64,000 nt of DNA from Tildeniella nuda ZEHNDER 1965/U140 (GTDB taxonomy: Bacteria; Cyanobacteriota; Cyanobacteriia; Leptolyngbyales; Leptolyngbyaceae), in the NCBI GenBank assembly GCA_019358895.1, contig JAHHIG010000012.1, positions 116,070 through 180,069 on the forward strand, given 5' to 3'. The notes under the pieces were generated by a model that saw only the letters and a list, made by a program, of their open reading frames with translations, did no database searches and had not been told where the DNA came from. Both the position numbers and the translations under genes were made by a program. Position 1 is the stretch's first letter, and every line of letters starts with the position of its first letter. This document shows positions 18,603 to 27,200 of the stretch, piece after piece.

Positions 18603-19943
18603 TTACTCACCTGTGATTGACAGTTCCTCAACCCAGATATAAGGGCAAACACCACCGGGGGTGAGATGTCCTTCTGGTTCTACATAAAGAATGGTTTTGA
18701 GTAGCTCTAGAAAATCACCAGCAACAGTGGCAGACTCAATGCTGGTGCGCTCGCCTTGATTCACCAACCAGCCATCAAATGGCAGCGAGAAGGAACCCTG
18801 GAGCGCTTTGACCCCAGCATGAAGGGCGTGTAGATCGTCAATGAGGATGACATTTTCAGCCGTGTCTAGACTATATTCCTGCTGAGCCGACGCAGTGGTG
18901 GAGACATGGTAGAAGTGCGGACTAACGGTCACCTTCGCGCCCATGTTGGCATGTCCTGTAGGCTGGGTATTAAACCGTTTAGCCGTGCCAGCACTGTGGA
19001 GAAAGTTGGACAACACACCGTCAGTAATCAGGGAAATGCGACGAGTGGGTGTGCCTTCACCGTCAAAGGTGGCGATCGCCACATTGTCTTTATGCAGAGC
19101 ATCATCCGATACAGAGAGCAAGGGGGATGCGATCGACGTACCTAACGACTCAGGCTTTGAGAGGCTTTGATTGTCAAGAATACTTTGGGCGTTGAATAGA
19201 TTTGAAAAGGCACCCAACAGGCTCAGAAATGCTTCTGGTGAGAAAACGACCCGATATTTGCCCGTGGGAATCTTTTTGTAATCCAGGTGGCTAACGGTTT
19301 TTTCAACCGCTTCCTTGAGGCAACCATCCACATCCAACGTTTCCAAGTCACGACTGATGCGAAAGGCGCCTGCACTACGAGGCTTTTTACCCTCTTCTTC
19401 AGTTTTGGTATAGAGATACAGCGATGTGGTGGAATACGCTTCTGTTCGCAGGGCACCGTCGCTGTTGAGATAGAAGTGATCGATGTCGCGCTGAGCAAGT
19501 CCATTGTAGGGGACGGAGGCGATCGCGGGATGTGCCTCGGTCACTGCTTTTTCTGCCGTCAGCAGCTTTGACAGCAAGTCTGAAATCGGAGCCTGGGGTG
19601 CTTTTTCGGCGAACTCACGCGCCAGCGGTGCCCTTGCTTCAGGGCTAAAGTCGGGAACGTTTTCTTTGACACCAAAAAAGCTGGCTTCATAAGCGGTCTT
19701 CAACGCAAGCGCCAATCCTGTGGGATCAACATCTGTCGTTGAGGTAATACCCATTGTCTGATCGTCATTCCACACGCGCACGGTGACGCTGGAACGGTTG
19801 GAGGCTTTCACCTGATCCGGCTTGCCCTGATCGACTTTGGCGCTGCTCTCATCCACCGTGGAACCGTAAATATCGAATTTGTGGATTCCCAGGCGATCGG
19901 CAGCTTCTTTTGCCTGTGTCGCTAATTCATTGATGGTTTGCAC
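18603..19943 (-). CDS. tldE: TldE/PmbA family metalloprotease subunit
   Basis: 446 residues matching TldE (PmbA). TldE forms a heterodimer with TldD that unfolds and degrades peptides and matures some RiPPs and the CcdA antitoxin. It lacks the HExxxH zinc motif, as expected for the E subunit. Visible family features are an early ESSAKVDQGK strand, VRVWNDDQTMGITSTTD and the C-terminal SFSLPFDGWLVNQGE. The partner tldD lies 2.5 kb away on the same strand, separated by a toxin-antitoxin pair and a plus-strand gene, so the two cannot be one operon. Confidence 0.92.
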   Translation of the reverse strand: MQTINELATQAKEAADRLGIHKFDIYGSTVDESSAKVDQGKPDQVKASNRSSVTVRVWNDDQTMGITSTTDVDPTGLALALKTAYEASFFGVKENVPDFSPEARAPLAREFAEKAPQAPISDLLSKLLTAEKAVTEAHPAIASVPYNGLAQRDIDHFYLNSDGALRTEAYSTTSLYLYTKTEEEGKKPRSAGAFRISRDLETLDVDGCLKEAVEKTVSHLDYKKIPTGKYRVVFSPEAFLSLLGAFSNLFNAQSILDNQSLSKPESLGTSIASPLLSVSDDALHKDNVAIATFDGEGTPTRRISLITDGVLSNFLHSAGTAKRFNTQPTGHANMGAKVTVSPHFYHVSTTASAQQEYSLDTAENVILIDDLHALHAGVKALQGSFSLPFDGWLVNQGERTSIESATVAGDFLELLKTILYVEPEGHLTPGGVCPYIWVEELSITGE

Positions 19944-20035
19944 AGCAATTCCCTCAAACTTCTCTCAAAACGTTATGCGTTCTTCTCTAGTATGAGCGAT
20001 CGCGCTGGCTTCGGTAGTACTGCCTGAGTTGACGA

Positions 20036-20455
20036 TTAAGCTTCCTCACTAAAGAGAATCGTGAAGCTTTCCTGCGTAAAGTGGCGATCGTGCGTCAGAA
20101 TCTCGACAATTCCAAGCTGCCGCATGGTGTTCATTGAGATGCAATCAGTTACGCTGTAACCTTTGTCTAACCGTTGGGCGTAAAGCGCTAACCCATCCAG
20201 AAAAGACTGATGGGTTTGATCAACGACTCGGACACTGTTGTTTTGCAGAACATCCTGCACTCTTTGCGCGGCACCAGATCGCATATAGTCGCCATAAGAT
20301 GAGAAGAAGTTGAGAAATTCAAGCAATACTTCATCTGTAGTAACAATCTGTACTTGCTTCAGCGGTTGGCTGTATACAACGGCTTGTCTATGCCATGCAT
20401 CTCGAACGTTGAGCAACGCTGCCCAGTAGAAAGTGTCTGCAAATAACAATTTCAT
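20036..20455 (-). CDS. PIN domain toxin (VapC type)
   Basis: 139 residues with a PIN ribonuclease fold. The acidic metal ligands are visible as FADTFYWAAL (Asp 6), TDEVLLEFLN, SVTDCISM and THDRHF. VapC toxins cleave tRNA or rRNA and stop translation. Its ATG overlaps the antitoxin stop by 4 bp, the usual coupled arrangement. The target RNA cannot be predicted. Confidence 0.88.
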   Translation of the reverse strand: MKLLFADTFYWAALLNVRDAWHRQAVVYSQPLKQVQIVTTDEVLLEFLNFFSSYGDYMRSGAAQRVQDVLQNNSVRVVDQTHQSFLDGLALYAQRLDKGYSVTDCISMNTMRQLGIVEILTHDRHFTQESFTILFSEEA

Positions 20456-20763
20456 ACCGATCGCTTCGGTGTGCCATAGATGTAGTGATCGTGTTGCTCC
20501 GCTCCATCTGTCGGCAATTTAGCGAGAACCTCTTCTGGAATGCTATTGGCAAAGTCCTCAAAAGTTTCCCAGATAGGTCTGTCATTTGTTTGAGGCGATT
20601 CATCAGCAGGAAGGTGCTCGAGATAATCTTTAGCTCTTACCTGAATCTGCGCTGTTACGTCTTCAAACGAACTGCCTTGAACCTGAGAATCGGCAATTTC
20701 AGGACTGTAAGCAGCATAGCCCTGCTCATTCTTTTCAATCACAATACTGATTCTGTCAGGCAC
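20452..20763 (-). CDS. Antitoxin of PIN toxin, HicB-like N-terminus
   Basis: 103 residues from a GTG start with AAGGAG seven nt upstream. Residues 1-50 form a HicB-like strand-helix module (SIVIEKNEQGYAAYSPEI, normally paired with HicA). The C-terminal part carries WETFEDFANSIPEEV then LPTDGAEQHDHYIYG, a tail common in cyanobacterial antitoxins that pair with PIN toxins. So it combines two antitoxin types. It should bind the toxin and probably its own promoter; the hairpin at 20919-20949 upstream is a candidate operator, but this is inference. Confidence 0.82.
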   Translation of the reverse strand: MPDRISIVIEKNEQGYAAYSPEIADSQVQGSSFEDVTAQIQVRAKDYLEHLPADESPQTNDRPIWETFEDFANSIPEEVLAKLPTDGAEQHDHYIYGTPKRSV

Positions 20764-20918
20764 AAGGTTCTCCTTTTTAGCTCAAGCGATTGATGCGTTA
20801 CGTTGGTACTAAGGCACCCTGAATTTAATTCCTGTAGGATGATTAGCGATCGCGTTTGCTCTACTGTAACCGTTGCCTCCATTGATTAGGGTTTCGACGA
20901 ATGTGCAAAACTGCGAAA

Positions 20919-20949
20919 ACAACGACGCGATCACCATTGATCGCGTTGT
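20919..20949. promoter_or_regulatory. Inverted repeat in divergent promoter region
   Basis: CGCGATCA and TGATCGCG are separated by four bases, with a further ACAA/TTGT match outside. It lies in the 273-bp gap between the divergent antitoxin gene and the gene at 21037. It could be an operator or a transcript hairpin; the core is partly HIP1-like. Confidence 0.4.
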
Positions 20950-21036
20950 CATTCTTCACTCTTTAAAGCGGTGATTCTCGGTAGTGTCGGTGTAGAACTG
21001 TTGTGTAACTGACCGACTGTGTGACAACTGATCGCT

Positions 21037-22302
21037 ATGCTGAAAACACCTGTCCGTATTTTTTTGTGCGCTGTCTTTTGTTTAGTCTTGCTTGTGTGGG
21101 GAGTAGGGGTGCCGCATGTGAGGTCGGTTGAAACACCTTCTGCGATCGAGCCATTTCTGATGGCAGGCAAGTTTGCCGACGGTGAAGCGGCAATGCTGGC
21201 ACGGTTAAAGGAGAAACCAGAGGACGATCAGGCGCGGTTCAGTTTAGGTGTGACGCAGTTAGTCAGCGGTGTGGAGCGTTTGACCCAGCCGCTTTATCGT
21301 TACGGTTTGCGTCACAATTCACTCACCAGTATTTTGCCGTTTTTACGTCTGCCGATTCCCGAAAATCCGAATCCGCAAGTGATTCGCTATGACGATACGC
21401 GCCAAATTCTCCAAACGTTTCTGGATGATCTCGCAACAGTGCGTACAACGCTGGCACCAATTAAAGATGCGCGGGTCAAACTACCGTTGCGGCTCGGTCT
21501 GATTCGGCTCGATTTAAATGGCAATGGCAAGATTGAACCCACAGAATCGCTCTGGCGCATTTTTGCTGCCATTAATCGGCTACCCATTACAGAACAACAG
21601 GCTAAGAGCTTCACGATCGCCTTTGATGCCGCTGATGCGATCTGGTTACAGGGTTACACCAATCTACTAGGGGCGATCGGCGAATTTGCCCTGGCACACG
21701 ATGGGCAGGAGTTTTTCAACGCTCTGGCGCACGTAGTCTTTACGAAACCAGAGACCCCTTACAAGTTTCTAGTGGATGGTCGCCCAGAGCCAAGTCAATT
21801 TAGCTTTGGCGGCATTGATTTTGTGGATATTGTCACGTTTGTCCATCTACTACGCTTCCCGATCGCCGAACCGCAGCGGATGGCAAGAGCGTTACAGCAC
21901 TTGCAAACTACCACCTCACTCAGTCGCCAATCCTGGAAGTTGATTGCTGCTGAGACCGACAACGATCGCGAATGGCTCCCCAGCCCTAAGCAAACGGGTG
22001 TGTTGCCTGGGGTGCGAGTCACTCAAGCGATGATTGACGGCTGGTTGGCGTTTTTGGATGAAGCTGATGGGTTGCTGTCAGGCAAGACGTTGCTGCCATT
22101 CTGGCGATCGCGCGAAGTCAGGGGGGTAAATCTCCGCAAAGCCTTTTTGGAACCGCGCACAACCGATGTAGTGCTATGGCTACAAGGAACAGCAGCAGCG
22201 CCGTATTTAGAAGTGGGTAAGTTGACCAATCAACAGGTATGGGCACAACTCGATCGGGTTTTTCGTGGTCAGTTCTTTGGGTTTGCAGCCTGGTTTAACT
22301 AA
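21037..22302 (+). CDS. Conserved hypothetical exported protein
   Basis: 421 residues. An N-terminal signal sequence (hydrophobic stretch at about 8-27) is followed by a TPR-like helix pair near 40-75 (AGKFADGEAAMLARLKEKP). An EF-hand-like loop, DLNGNGKIEPTE, lies at about residue 165 and may bind calcium. The remainder is predicted helical. No enzyme motif is recognised. The protein is probably periplasmic or outer-membrane associated and of cyanobacterial type; this is based on composition only. Confidence 0.65.
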   Translation: MLKTPVRIFLCAVFCLVLLVWGVGVPHVRSVETPSAIEPFLMAGKFADGEAAMLARLKEKPEDDQARFSLGVTQLVSGVERLTQPLYRYGLRHNSLTSILPFLRLPIPENPNPQVIRYDDTRQILQTFLDDLATVRTTLAPIKDARVKLPLRLGLIRLDLNGNGKIEPTESLWRIFAAINRLPITEQQAKSFTIAFDAADAIWLQGYTNLLGAIGEFALAHDGQEFFNALAHVVFTKPETPYKFLVDGRPEPSQFSFGGIDFVDIVTFVHLLRFPIAEPQRMARALQHLQTTTSLSRQSWKLIAAETDNDREWLPSPKQTGVLPGVRVTQAMIDGWLAFLDEADGLLSGKTLLPFWRSREVRGVNLRKAFLEPRTTDVVLWLQGTAAAPYLEVGKLTNQQVWAQLDRVFRGQFFGFAAWFN

Positions 22303-22470
22303 TCGAGCAGCGTACAAATGGCTGAACGTTACCTCAAGTTGTGACTCTGACTTAATTTTGGACACCAAACTCCCTAAATTTGGACAACTCACCTCTTACT
22401 CGTCATAACAAGGAAGCAATCTCTATCTCAGAACTTTTAACTCTTCACTTGTTAGCCTTCAAGCTTTTCC

Positions 22471-23943
22471 CTATCGTCCGCCGACTGTAATCGAATCGAC
22501 TTTAATGTGAGGTTGTCCGACAGTGACGTAGATGCTGCCGCTAACGGAGCCGCAAAAGCCTGCTGCGAGGTCGAGATCGTTGGAGCACATGGAAATCTTG
22601 TTCATGATTTCCTTTGCCTCGCCGATGAGGGTTGCGCCTTTGAGGGGCTTGGTGATTTTGCCGTTTTCGATCAGGTATGCCTCGTCCACAGAGAAGTTGA
22701 ATTGTCCCGTAGCACCGACGCTGCCGCCGCCCATTTTTTTGCAGTAGATGCCTTTTTCAATGGAGGCAAACAGGTCTTCGTTGGTGAAGTCTCCGGGGGC
22801 TATGTAGGTATTCCGCATCCGGGAGGCAGCAGCGTAGGTATAGCTTTGGCGGCGACCGCTGCCTGTGCGGGGGTGTCCGGTGCGAATGGAACCTGCCCGA
22901 TCGGCGATAAAGTTTTTCAACACGCCTTTTTCGATCAACAAGGTGCGTTGCGCTGGCATCCCTTCATCGTCCATGTCGATCGTGCCAAACGCATCGGTTG
23001 AAAGCCCTTCATCCCAGGCAGTCAGGTTTTCGTGAGCAATCTTTTCGCCTTTCTTGTCCATGAACGGCGTAGTACGCTTCTCGATTTGCGTGGTTTCAAG
23101 TAGGTGTCCACACGCTTCGTGGAAGATCACGCCGCCGAATTTGTTTGCCATGACGATCGGGTACGTGCCCGATTCTACGTAATCGGCGTAGAGCATTCTG
23201 CCAGCAGATTCGGCGACGCTTTCGGCAGTGGCAGTGTAATCCCAGGTGCGAAGGAAGTTGGGGTCGCTGGTGTTGCCTGCACGTTCGCCAATGGACGATC
23301 GATTTGCACCATCGGCACACAGCAAGTTGTAGCCCACGGATTGGGTCAGACGAATGTCTCTCGCAAACGTACCGTCACTGGAGGCAACCAATACTTCTTG
23401 CCAATCGCGGAAGTAGACAGCGCGACGAGATTGAACATGCGTCGCTTTTTCTTGTAAACGAGCGTTGGCATCCAGCAGCACTTCGCCCATTTCGCGCATG
23501 GAGCTAGATTCTGCCAGCCAGGATTCTTTACCACGCAACACAGCATAGTCACGCAGCGGTTCCAGGTTGATTTCGGGGATGTACGCTCCCGGGGACGGCA
23601 ATTGCAAGCCTAGAATCGACAATCCTTTTTCGAGGGCAGCTTTCAAGCCAGAAAAGGTCAGGTCGTTAGTGCTGACGTAGCAGTCGGTTTGACCGCGAAA
23701 GACGCGAATGCCTGCCCCAGTGGAAAGCCGTGGTGAAATGCTGGTGATGGCATCGTCTTCAGCAAGGCAGCTAATATAGTTAACTCGCTCTAAAAAGAAT
23801 TCGACAAAATCTGCGCCTGCTGCTCGTCCCAGTCCTAGCAATGTGGAAAGGGGTGATTCCCACGACGCATCAAAGCGATCGCGCGTGGAGGTGTATTCCA
23901 GTGTTGGCAGTTCTCTAGAGCGAAGAAGGGGAGTTGCAAGCAT
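22471..23943 (-). CDS. tldD: TldD family metalloprotease
   Basis: 490 residues from the ATG at 23943; the frame runs 13 codons further upstream. The zinc-binding motif HEACGH is in [14 protein letters not shown], about residue 285, with the third ligand expected in the C-terminal domain ([15 protein letters not shown]). TldD is the catalytic subunit of the TldD/TldE heterodimer that degrades unfolded peptides. The conserved [10 protein letters not shown] and MRNTYI stretches are intact. It is transcribed alone, on the same strand as tldE but 2.5 kb away. Confidence 0.94.
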   Translation of the reverse strand: MLATPLLRSRELPTLEYTSTRDRFDASWESPLSTLLGLGRAAGADFVEFFLERVNYISCLAEDDAITSISPRLSTGAGIRVFRGQTDCYVSTNDLTFSGLKAALEKGLSILGLQLPSPGAYIPEINLEPLRDYAVLRGKESWLAESSSMREMGEVLLDANARLQEKATHVQSRRAVYFRDWQEVLVASSDGTFARDIRLTQSVGYNLLCADGANRSSIGERAGNTSDPNFLRTWDYTATAESVAESAGRMLYADYVESGTYPIVMANKFGGVIFHEACGHLLETTQIEKRTTPFMDKKGEKIAHENLTAWDEGLSTDAFGTIDMDDEGMPAQRTLLIEKGVLKNFIADRAGSIRTGHPRTGSGRRQSYTYAAASRMRNTYIAPGDFTNEDLFASIEKGIYCKKMGGGSVGATGQFNFSVDEAYLIENGKITKPLKGATLIGEAKEIMNKISMCSNDLDLAAGFCGSVSGSIYVTVGQPHIKVDSITVGGR

Positions 23944-24079
23944 TGTTAGCCTCGGCTGCGATCGTGGAGCAGGTTTACTCACTAAGACCTCTATTCTAGA
24001 AGGGCTGCAAAAAAAATGTCAGCAAATCAGTCATAACGGGAAAACTGATGCTATCGCTTGTACATAGGAAGTTAGTCCG

Positions 24080-24820
24080 GTGAAAGTCTCCAGCAGCGTT
24101 CAGCATTGGCTCAGGTTTGTGGCGATCGCGCTGTTAACGTTATCGGTGGCGTGTCAGGGTTACACAAAAAGCACTGCTAACCCAACGACGCAGCGCCTTC
24201 CAGTGCCGCAACCGATAGAGTCGATCGCGGCGGCTCAGCCAAACCAGATCACTCCTGGTTATCAAGCTGCTAATGCTCAATTAGTAGACATTCGCTCTAT
24301 CAATGCCGCTATTCACCTGGATCTGCGCTACGCGACAGCGAATAACTTTATGCATCGAGTTCTCTACAAAGAATCGCGCTGTTTGCTAAGGGCGGTCGCA
24401 GCGAAACAACTTTCTCAGGTGCAAGCAGACCTGGAAGCAATCGGGTTGGGGCTAAAAGTCTATGACTGCTACCGACCGCTGTCTGTCCAAAAACAAATGT
24501 GGAAGTTGGTACCAGACGATCGCTATGTCGCCAATCCAACGTATGGTTCACGGCACAATCGTGGGTCTGCGGTGGATCTAACGCTGGTCGATCGTGCTGG
24601 CAGAGAGTTGAAAATGCCAACCGACTTTGACGACTTCACTGAACGGGCAGCAACTACCTACGACGGTGCCAGCGTTCAGGCAAAGCAAAATCGCCAGCGG
24701 CTTCAAGAAGCGATGGTAAAACACGGGTTCATACCGCTGCAAACAGAATGGTGGCACTTTGATGCGGCTAGCTGGGCGCAGTTTCCAGTGCTGGACGTGC
24801 CGCTAGAAGCGATTCTCTAG
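24080..24820 (+). CDS. ddpX: D-alanyl-D-alanine dipeptidase (peptidase M15D, VanX/DdpX type)
   Basis: 246 residues from a GTG start. The N-terminus is a lipoprotein signal with lipobox LSVAC (Cys 25), so the enzyme is probably membrane-anchored in the periplasm. Zinc ligands: SRHNRGSAVDLTLVD supplies the HxxxxxxD pair, and EWWHFD supplies the catalytic Glu and the last His. It hydrolyses D-Ala-D-Ala dipeptide released in cell-wall turnover. In the absence of vanHA this is most likely a recycling enzyme, not a glycopeptide resistance gene. Confidence 0.92.
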   Translation: MKVSSSVQHWLRFVAIALLTLSVACQGYTKSTANPTTQRLPVPQPIESIAAAQPNQITPGYQAANAQLVDIRSINAAIHLDLRYATANNFMHRVLYKESRCLLRAVAAKQLSQVQADLEAIGLGLKVYDCYRPLSVQKQMWKLVPDDRYVANPTYGSRHNRGSAVDLTLVDRAGRELKMPTDFDDFTERAATTYDGASVQAKQNRQRLQEAMVKHGFIPLQTEWWHFDAASWAQFPVLDVPLEAIL

Positions 24821-24840
24821 TGTACTTGCAAAGCCATGCT

Positions 24841-24869
24841 ATACGCCTATCGCACTGCGATAGGCGTAT
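24841..24869. terminator. Perfect 29-bp palindrome after ddpX
   Basis: ATACGCCTATCGCA and TGCGATAGGCGTAT flank a single base, giving a 14-bp perfect arm 20 bp after the ddpX stop. No T-run follows, so it is either a non-canonical terminator for ddpX or a protein-binding site. Confidence 0.55.
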
Positions 24870-24992
24870 GGCTCGTTGTCCGCTTCTGCCAATGACTATT
24901 TAGGCTTGACGCATCCATCGTTTGAAGGCGTGTCATTCAGTCGCAACAGTGTTCTCAGCGTTTAAGTAGTAGAACGACCTGCCCAGACCAAG

Positions 24993-25154
24993 CTAATCCT
25001 TATCCTTCTCAAGGCGGACTTTGACCCCTGCGGAAAGGTATTTAGTGAGTGCCTCCCCCAATTCCTTCTCAGGAGACTTGCCTGGTTTCGGTTTGAGTTC
25101 TGCAAAAAGCAGCAGCAACAGCGCAGAGAAAACGGCGATCGGCATAATTAGCAT
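24993..25154 (-). CDS. Small single-span membrane protein (53 aa)
   Basis: ATG at the complement of 25152-25154, with GAGG eight nt upstream, opens 53 codons. Residues 1-19 are a strong membrane helix (MLIMPIAVFSALLLLLFAEL). A short Lys/Glu-rich cytosolic tail follows (SPEKELGEALTKYLSAG), ending in charged residues. The hydrophobic N-terminus with positive tail and good ribosome site make this a believable gene of unknown function. It lies convergent with ddpX. Confidence 0.6.
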   Translation of the reverse strand: MLIMPIAVFSALLLLLFAELKPKPGKSPEKELGEALTKYLSAGVKVRLEKDKD

Positions 25155-25507
25155 TGGTAGTGCCTCTTCAGGATTTGTTTTAACCGATAAAGCGAACGGG
25201 AATCCGCCTCTACACGCAATCTGATACGAGCAAAATTAAAGAGGTCTAGCCGCGTTAGGATCATTTTGAGCTACAGCGTAGGAACCTCTCACGACTTAAG
25301 AGCAGCATTTGAACTGAGTGAAATGTAACTGCTCTGTTAAGAGTGCTGACCAATTGCGTGTACTACTAGAAACACTCCCTCGTCAAACAATTCCGCATTA
25401 AATATTCAAGCGCGAAATACGGGTGACTTAATGGCACTAGCAGACTAAAGGTTTATACGGAGTTTTGAGGTATAAATTGAAGCTATAAAAGTAGACGCTT
25501 GCCTATG

Positions 25508-25977
25508 ATCGTTTCGCTGCTTGTCGGGTTCTGTCGCCAATGTACGCCCCCACCAGCCGTCGCCTGTCCACATCCAGCGCCAGCCAAAGCCACTGCTGGC
25601 AGCGCTTGGAGCCTACAAAAGACCACATCTCATTGAGTTGCAGCGTGAACCGACCGTTTTTTGGGATCACTGTGGTCTGCTTGGGTGTTTGATCATCTTG
25701 CTGATTGACGTACAGCGTGCAGACACACCTGTCACCCGCACCATTGCCGCTAACGCCAAACGTTCCAGCAGCAATTTGTCAAGCCAGTCCCGCGTAGTTT
25801 GAGGAATCAGCTGATTGGCAGGGTCTTCAACCAATTGCCGACCACAATCCCGACCTTGAAGCGTTGCTTGCCGGCGTGCCTGCTCCCGTTCTTGACCACT
25901 GGCACCGAGGCGCAGATTGGGCAGTTAGGCATTGCGTATGCTTGAAGAGCAAGATGGAGTCAAGGTAGCATCATTAC
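25508..25977 (-). pseudogene. IS1-family transposase, 5' remnant with two frameshifts
   Basis: The reading starts at the ATG at the complement of 25937-25939 and gives MPNCPICASVPVVKNG, the zinc-finger N-terminus of IS1-family InsA. A frameshift follows near GIVVGNW (expected C-R-D-C-G-R), then ANQLIPQTTRDWLDKLLLER, a second frameshift, and NEMWSFVGSKRCQQWLWLAL with the start of the DDE domain. It stops shortly after GAYIGDR. The left IS end GTAATGATG is recognisable at 25977. Another IS1-family element starts at 63890 with the same first bases. Confidence 0.85.
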
Positions 25978-26065
25978 TTTTACATGACGACCAATGTCTG
26001 ATGCTTTCTGCTTAGTAGAACGCATCAAAAATATTTCGCAGTCTTATTAGGTAAAGTTTAAAGTG

Positions 26066-26207
26066 CTGATTGACTGACAAAAGTTCTGATGTAGGTTGGT
26101 GTTGAGCGGAGCGTAACCCAACACCAGTAACGGTTTCGTTGGGTTACGCTAACGCTAACCCAACCTACGGCAGGATAAGGGTTTCAAGAGTTTTGTCAGT
26201 CAACCAG
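26066..26207. mobile_element. 142-bp MITE with 17-bp inverted ends and 10-bp target duplication
   Basis: The left end CTGATTGACTGACAAAA and the right end (complement of CTGGTTGACTGACAAAA) match at 16 of 17 positions. GTTTAAAGTG flanks both sides exactly (26056-26065 and 26208-26217). The interior holds the cyanobacterial palindrome GTAGGTTGG...CCAACCTAC. There is no coding capacity. It is unrelated in ends and duplication length to the TNA elements. Confidence 0.85.
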
Positions 26208-26360
26208 GTTTAAAGTGTCAAGTATGACTTTTGGATGGTTTAGTTGTATTTGTCTAAGTTATACGTAAGTAAAACACGAACTCAAACACGATTTTTAATG
26301 GTGAAGGAGCATACTGATATTTAACGTTATGCTTTCTTTCTTTTAAGTAAAAGGAGTTGA

Positions 26361-26672
26361 ATGAATACACCTGAAGTGCATCCACCTAAAGCTACGGAAG
26401 ATACTCTGTTTAACCGCATTTTTCGAGATAGCGATGGCAAGATTGTGATTGCTCAGAAGCCCAACTTACCGCTTCTGGCTTGGTTTGGAGCAACTTTGAT
26501 CGCACTGCTCATGACAAGCGACAACATTCATACAGGTCTAGAGGCAGTGGCGTTTGGCTCCCTGTTCACTTGGGCATGGCAGGAACTTTTTCAAGGCGTT
26601 AATTATTTTCGGCGATCGCTCGGTTTGCTTGTACTACTGGGTACGATTGCCTCAAAGCTCCAATGGTCTTAA
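26361..26672 (+). CDS. Hypothetical membrane protein
   Basis: 103 residues. A charged N-terminal segment of about 40 residues is followed by a helix, LAWFGATLIALLM, and two more hydrophobic stretches (about 65-78 and 86-98). The AAGGAG site four nt before the ATG supports the start. I do not recognise the family; similar small membrane proteins are common in filamentous cyanobacteria. It is isolated between two repeat-rich regions. Confidence 0.6.
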   Translation: MNTPEVHPPKATEDTLFNRIFRDSDGKIVIAQKPNLPLLAWFGATLIALLMTSDNIHTGLEAVAFGSLFTWAWQELFQGVNYFRRSLGLLVLLGTIASKLQWS

Positions 26673-26767
26673 CACTCTACAAAATGCATCACGATGACTC
26701 AAATTCTCGATCGCTCGACTGCTGACTCTACCAGTCGTATTCTCTGCTACTACTACAATGACACTCA

Positions 26768-26938
26768 GAGGATGTTTTAAAAGTCCAGATGCGTGTAGCT
26801 CTGGCGACTGAAGTCGCGGCTACACGCACAAAACCTGCCTACGCAGGTTCCAAAACCCTCGTGCTGAGGTAGTCCGCGCAGGCGGACTTTGTTAATGTAG
26901 TCGCGGTTTTAACCGCCAGACACTTTTCAAACAGCCTC
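26768..26938. mobile_element. MITE-like element, copy 3 (TNA target duplication)
   Basis: A 171-bp element with ends GAGGATGTTTTAAAAGT and the complement of GAGGCTGTTTGAAAAGT, flanked by TCA on both sides (26765-26767 and 26939-26941). The interior is a chain of small palindromes typical of cyanobacteria: CTGAAGTCGCGGCTACA, AAACCTGCCTACGCAGGTT, AGTCCGCGCAGGCGGACT and CGGTTTTAACCG. It sits at the truncated end of an IS982-like transposase remnant. Confidence 0.82.
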
Positions 26939-26941
26939 TCA

Positions 26942-27104
26942 GAGGATTAAGCGCGAGCATCAGGGTCAGGCTTTCGCTGAGGCTCAGTTGCCGTGAACGC
27001 TCACGCCTGTGTAAGCCCGCAGCCAGCAATCGCTGTCGCCACTGCGGCTCAAAAGTCTGACAAAAGTCATCGATGATGCAGAAAAGTTCTTCTAAGCTGA
27101 ACAT
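26942..27104 (-). pseudogene. IS982-like transposase N-terminal remnant
   Basis: The frame starts MFSLEELFCIIDDFCQTFEP and continues with RRERSRQLSLSESLTLMLAL, the N-terminal pattern of IS982-family transposases (family form: ELFCHVDDFC...RARSLCLSEIMTILIAF). The match ends where the miniature element begins, and the DDE part is missing. The remnant was probably present when the element inserted. Confidence 0.7.
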
Positions 27105-27200
27105 ACAGCGGGGAAAGCTGATTGATTTAGTAATTTCAGCGTACCTGCACCGCTTTTTCTTATCCAGAACTCACGTTAGCTTAGCTTGCATATGGATTAG

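Larger units (their letters stand above)
25155..26360. other. Gene-poor stretch with transposon remnants
   Basis: About 1.2 kb without an intact gene. 25155-25507 shows nothing recognisable. 25508-25977 is an IS1 remnant and 26066-26207 a miniature element, both listed separately. 26218-26360 should hold the promoter of the gene at 26361, which has an AAGGAG ribosome site. Confidence 0.6.

Noticed and set aside
24080..24820. Glycopeptide resistance gene (vanX)
   Set aside because: No vanH, vanA-type ligase or vanRS lies nearby; the lipoprotein signal and isolation fit a wall-recycling dipeptidase.
25021..25224. 67-codon plus-strand frame
   Set aside because: It is the shadow of the better-supported small membrane protein on the minus strand, which has a ribosome site and a clear hydrophobic helix.
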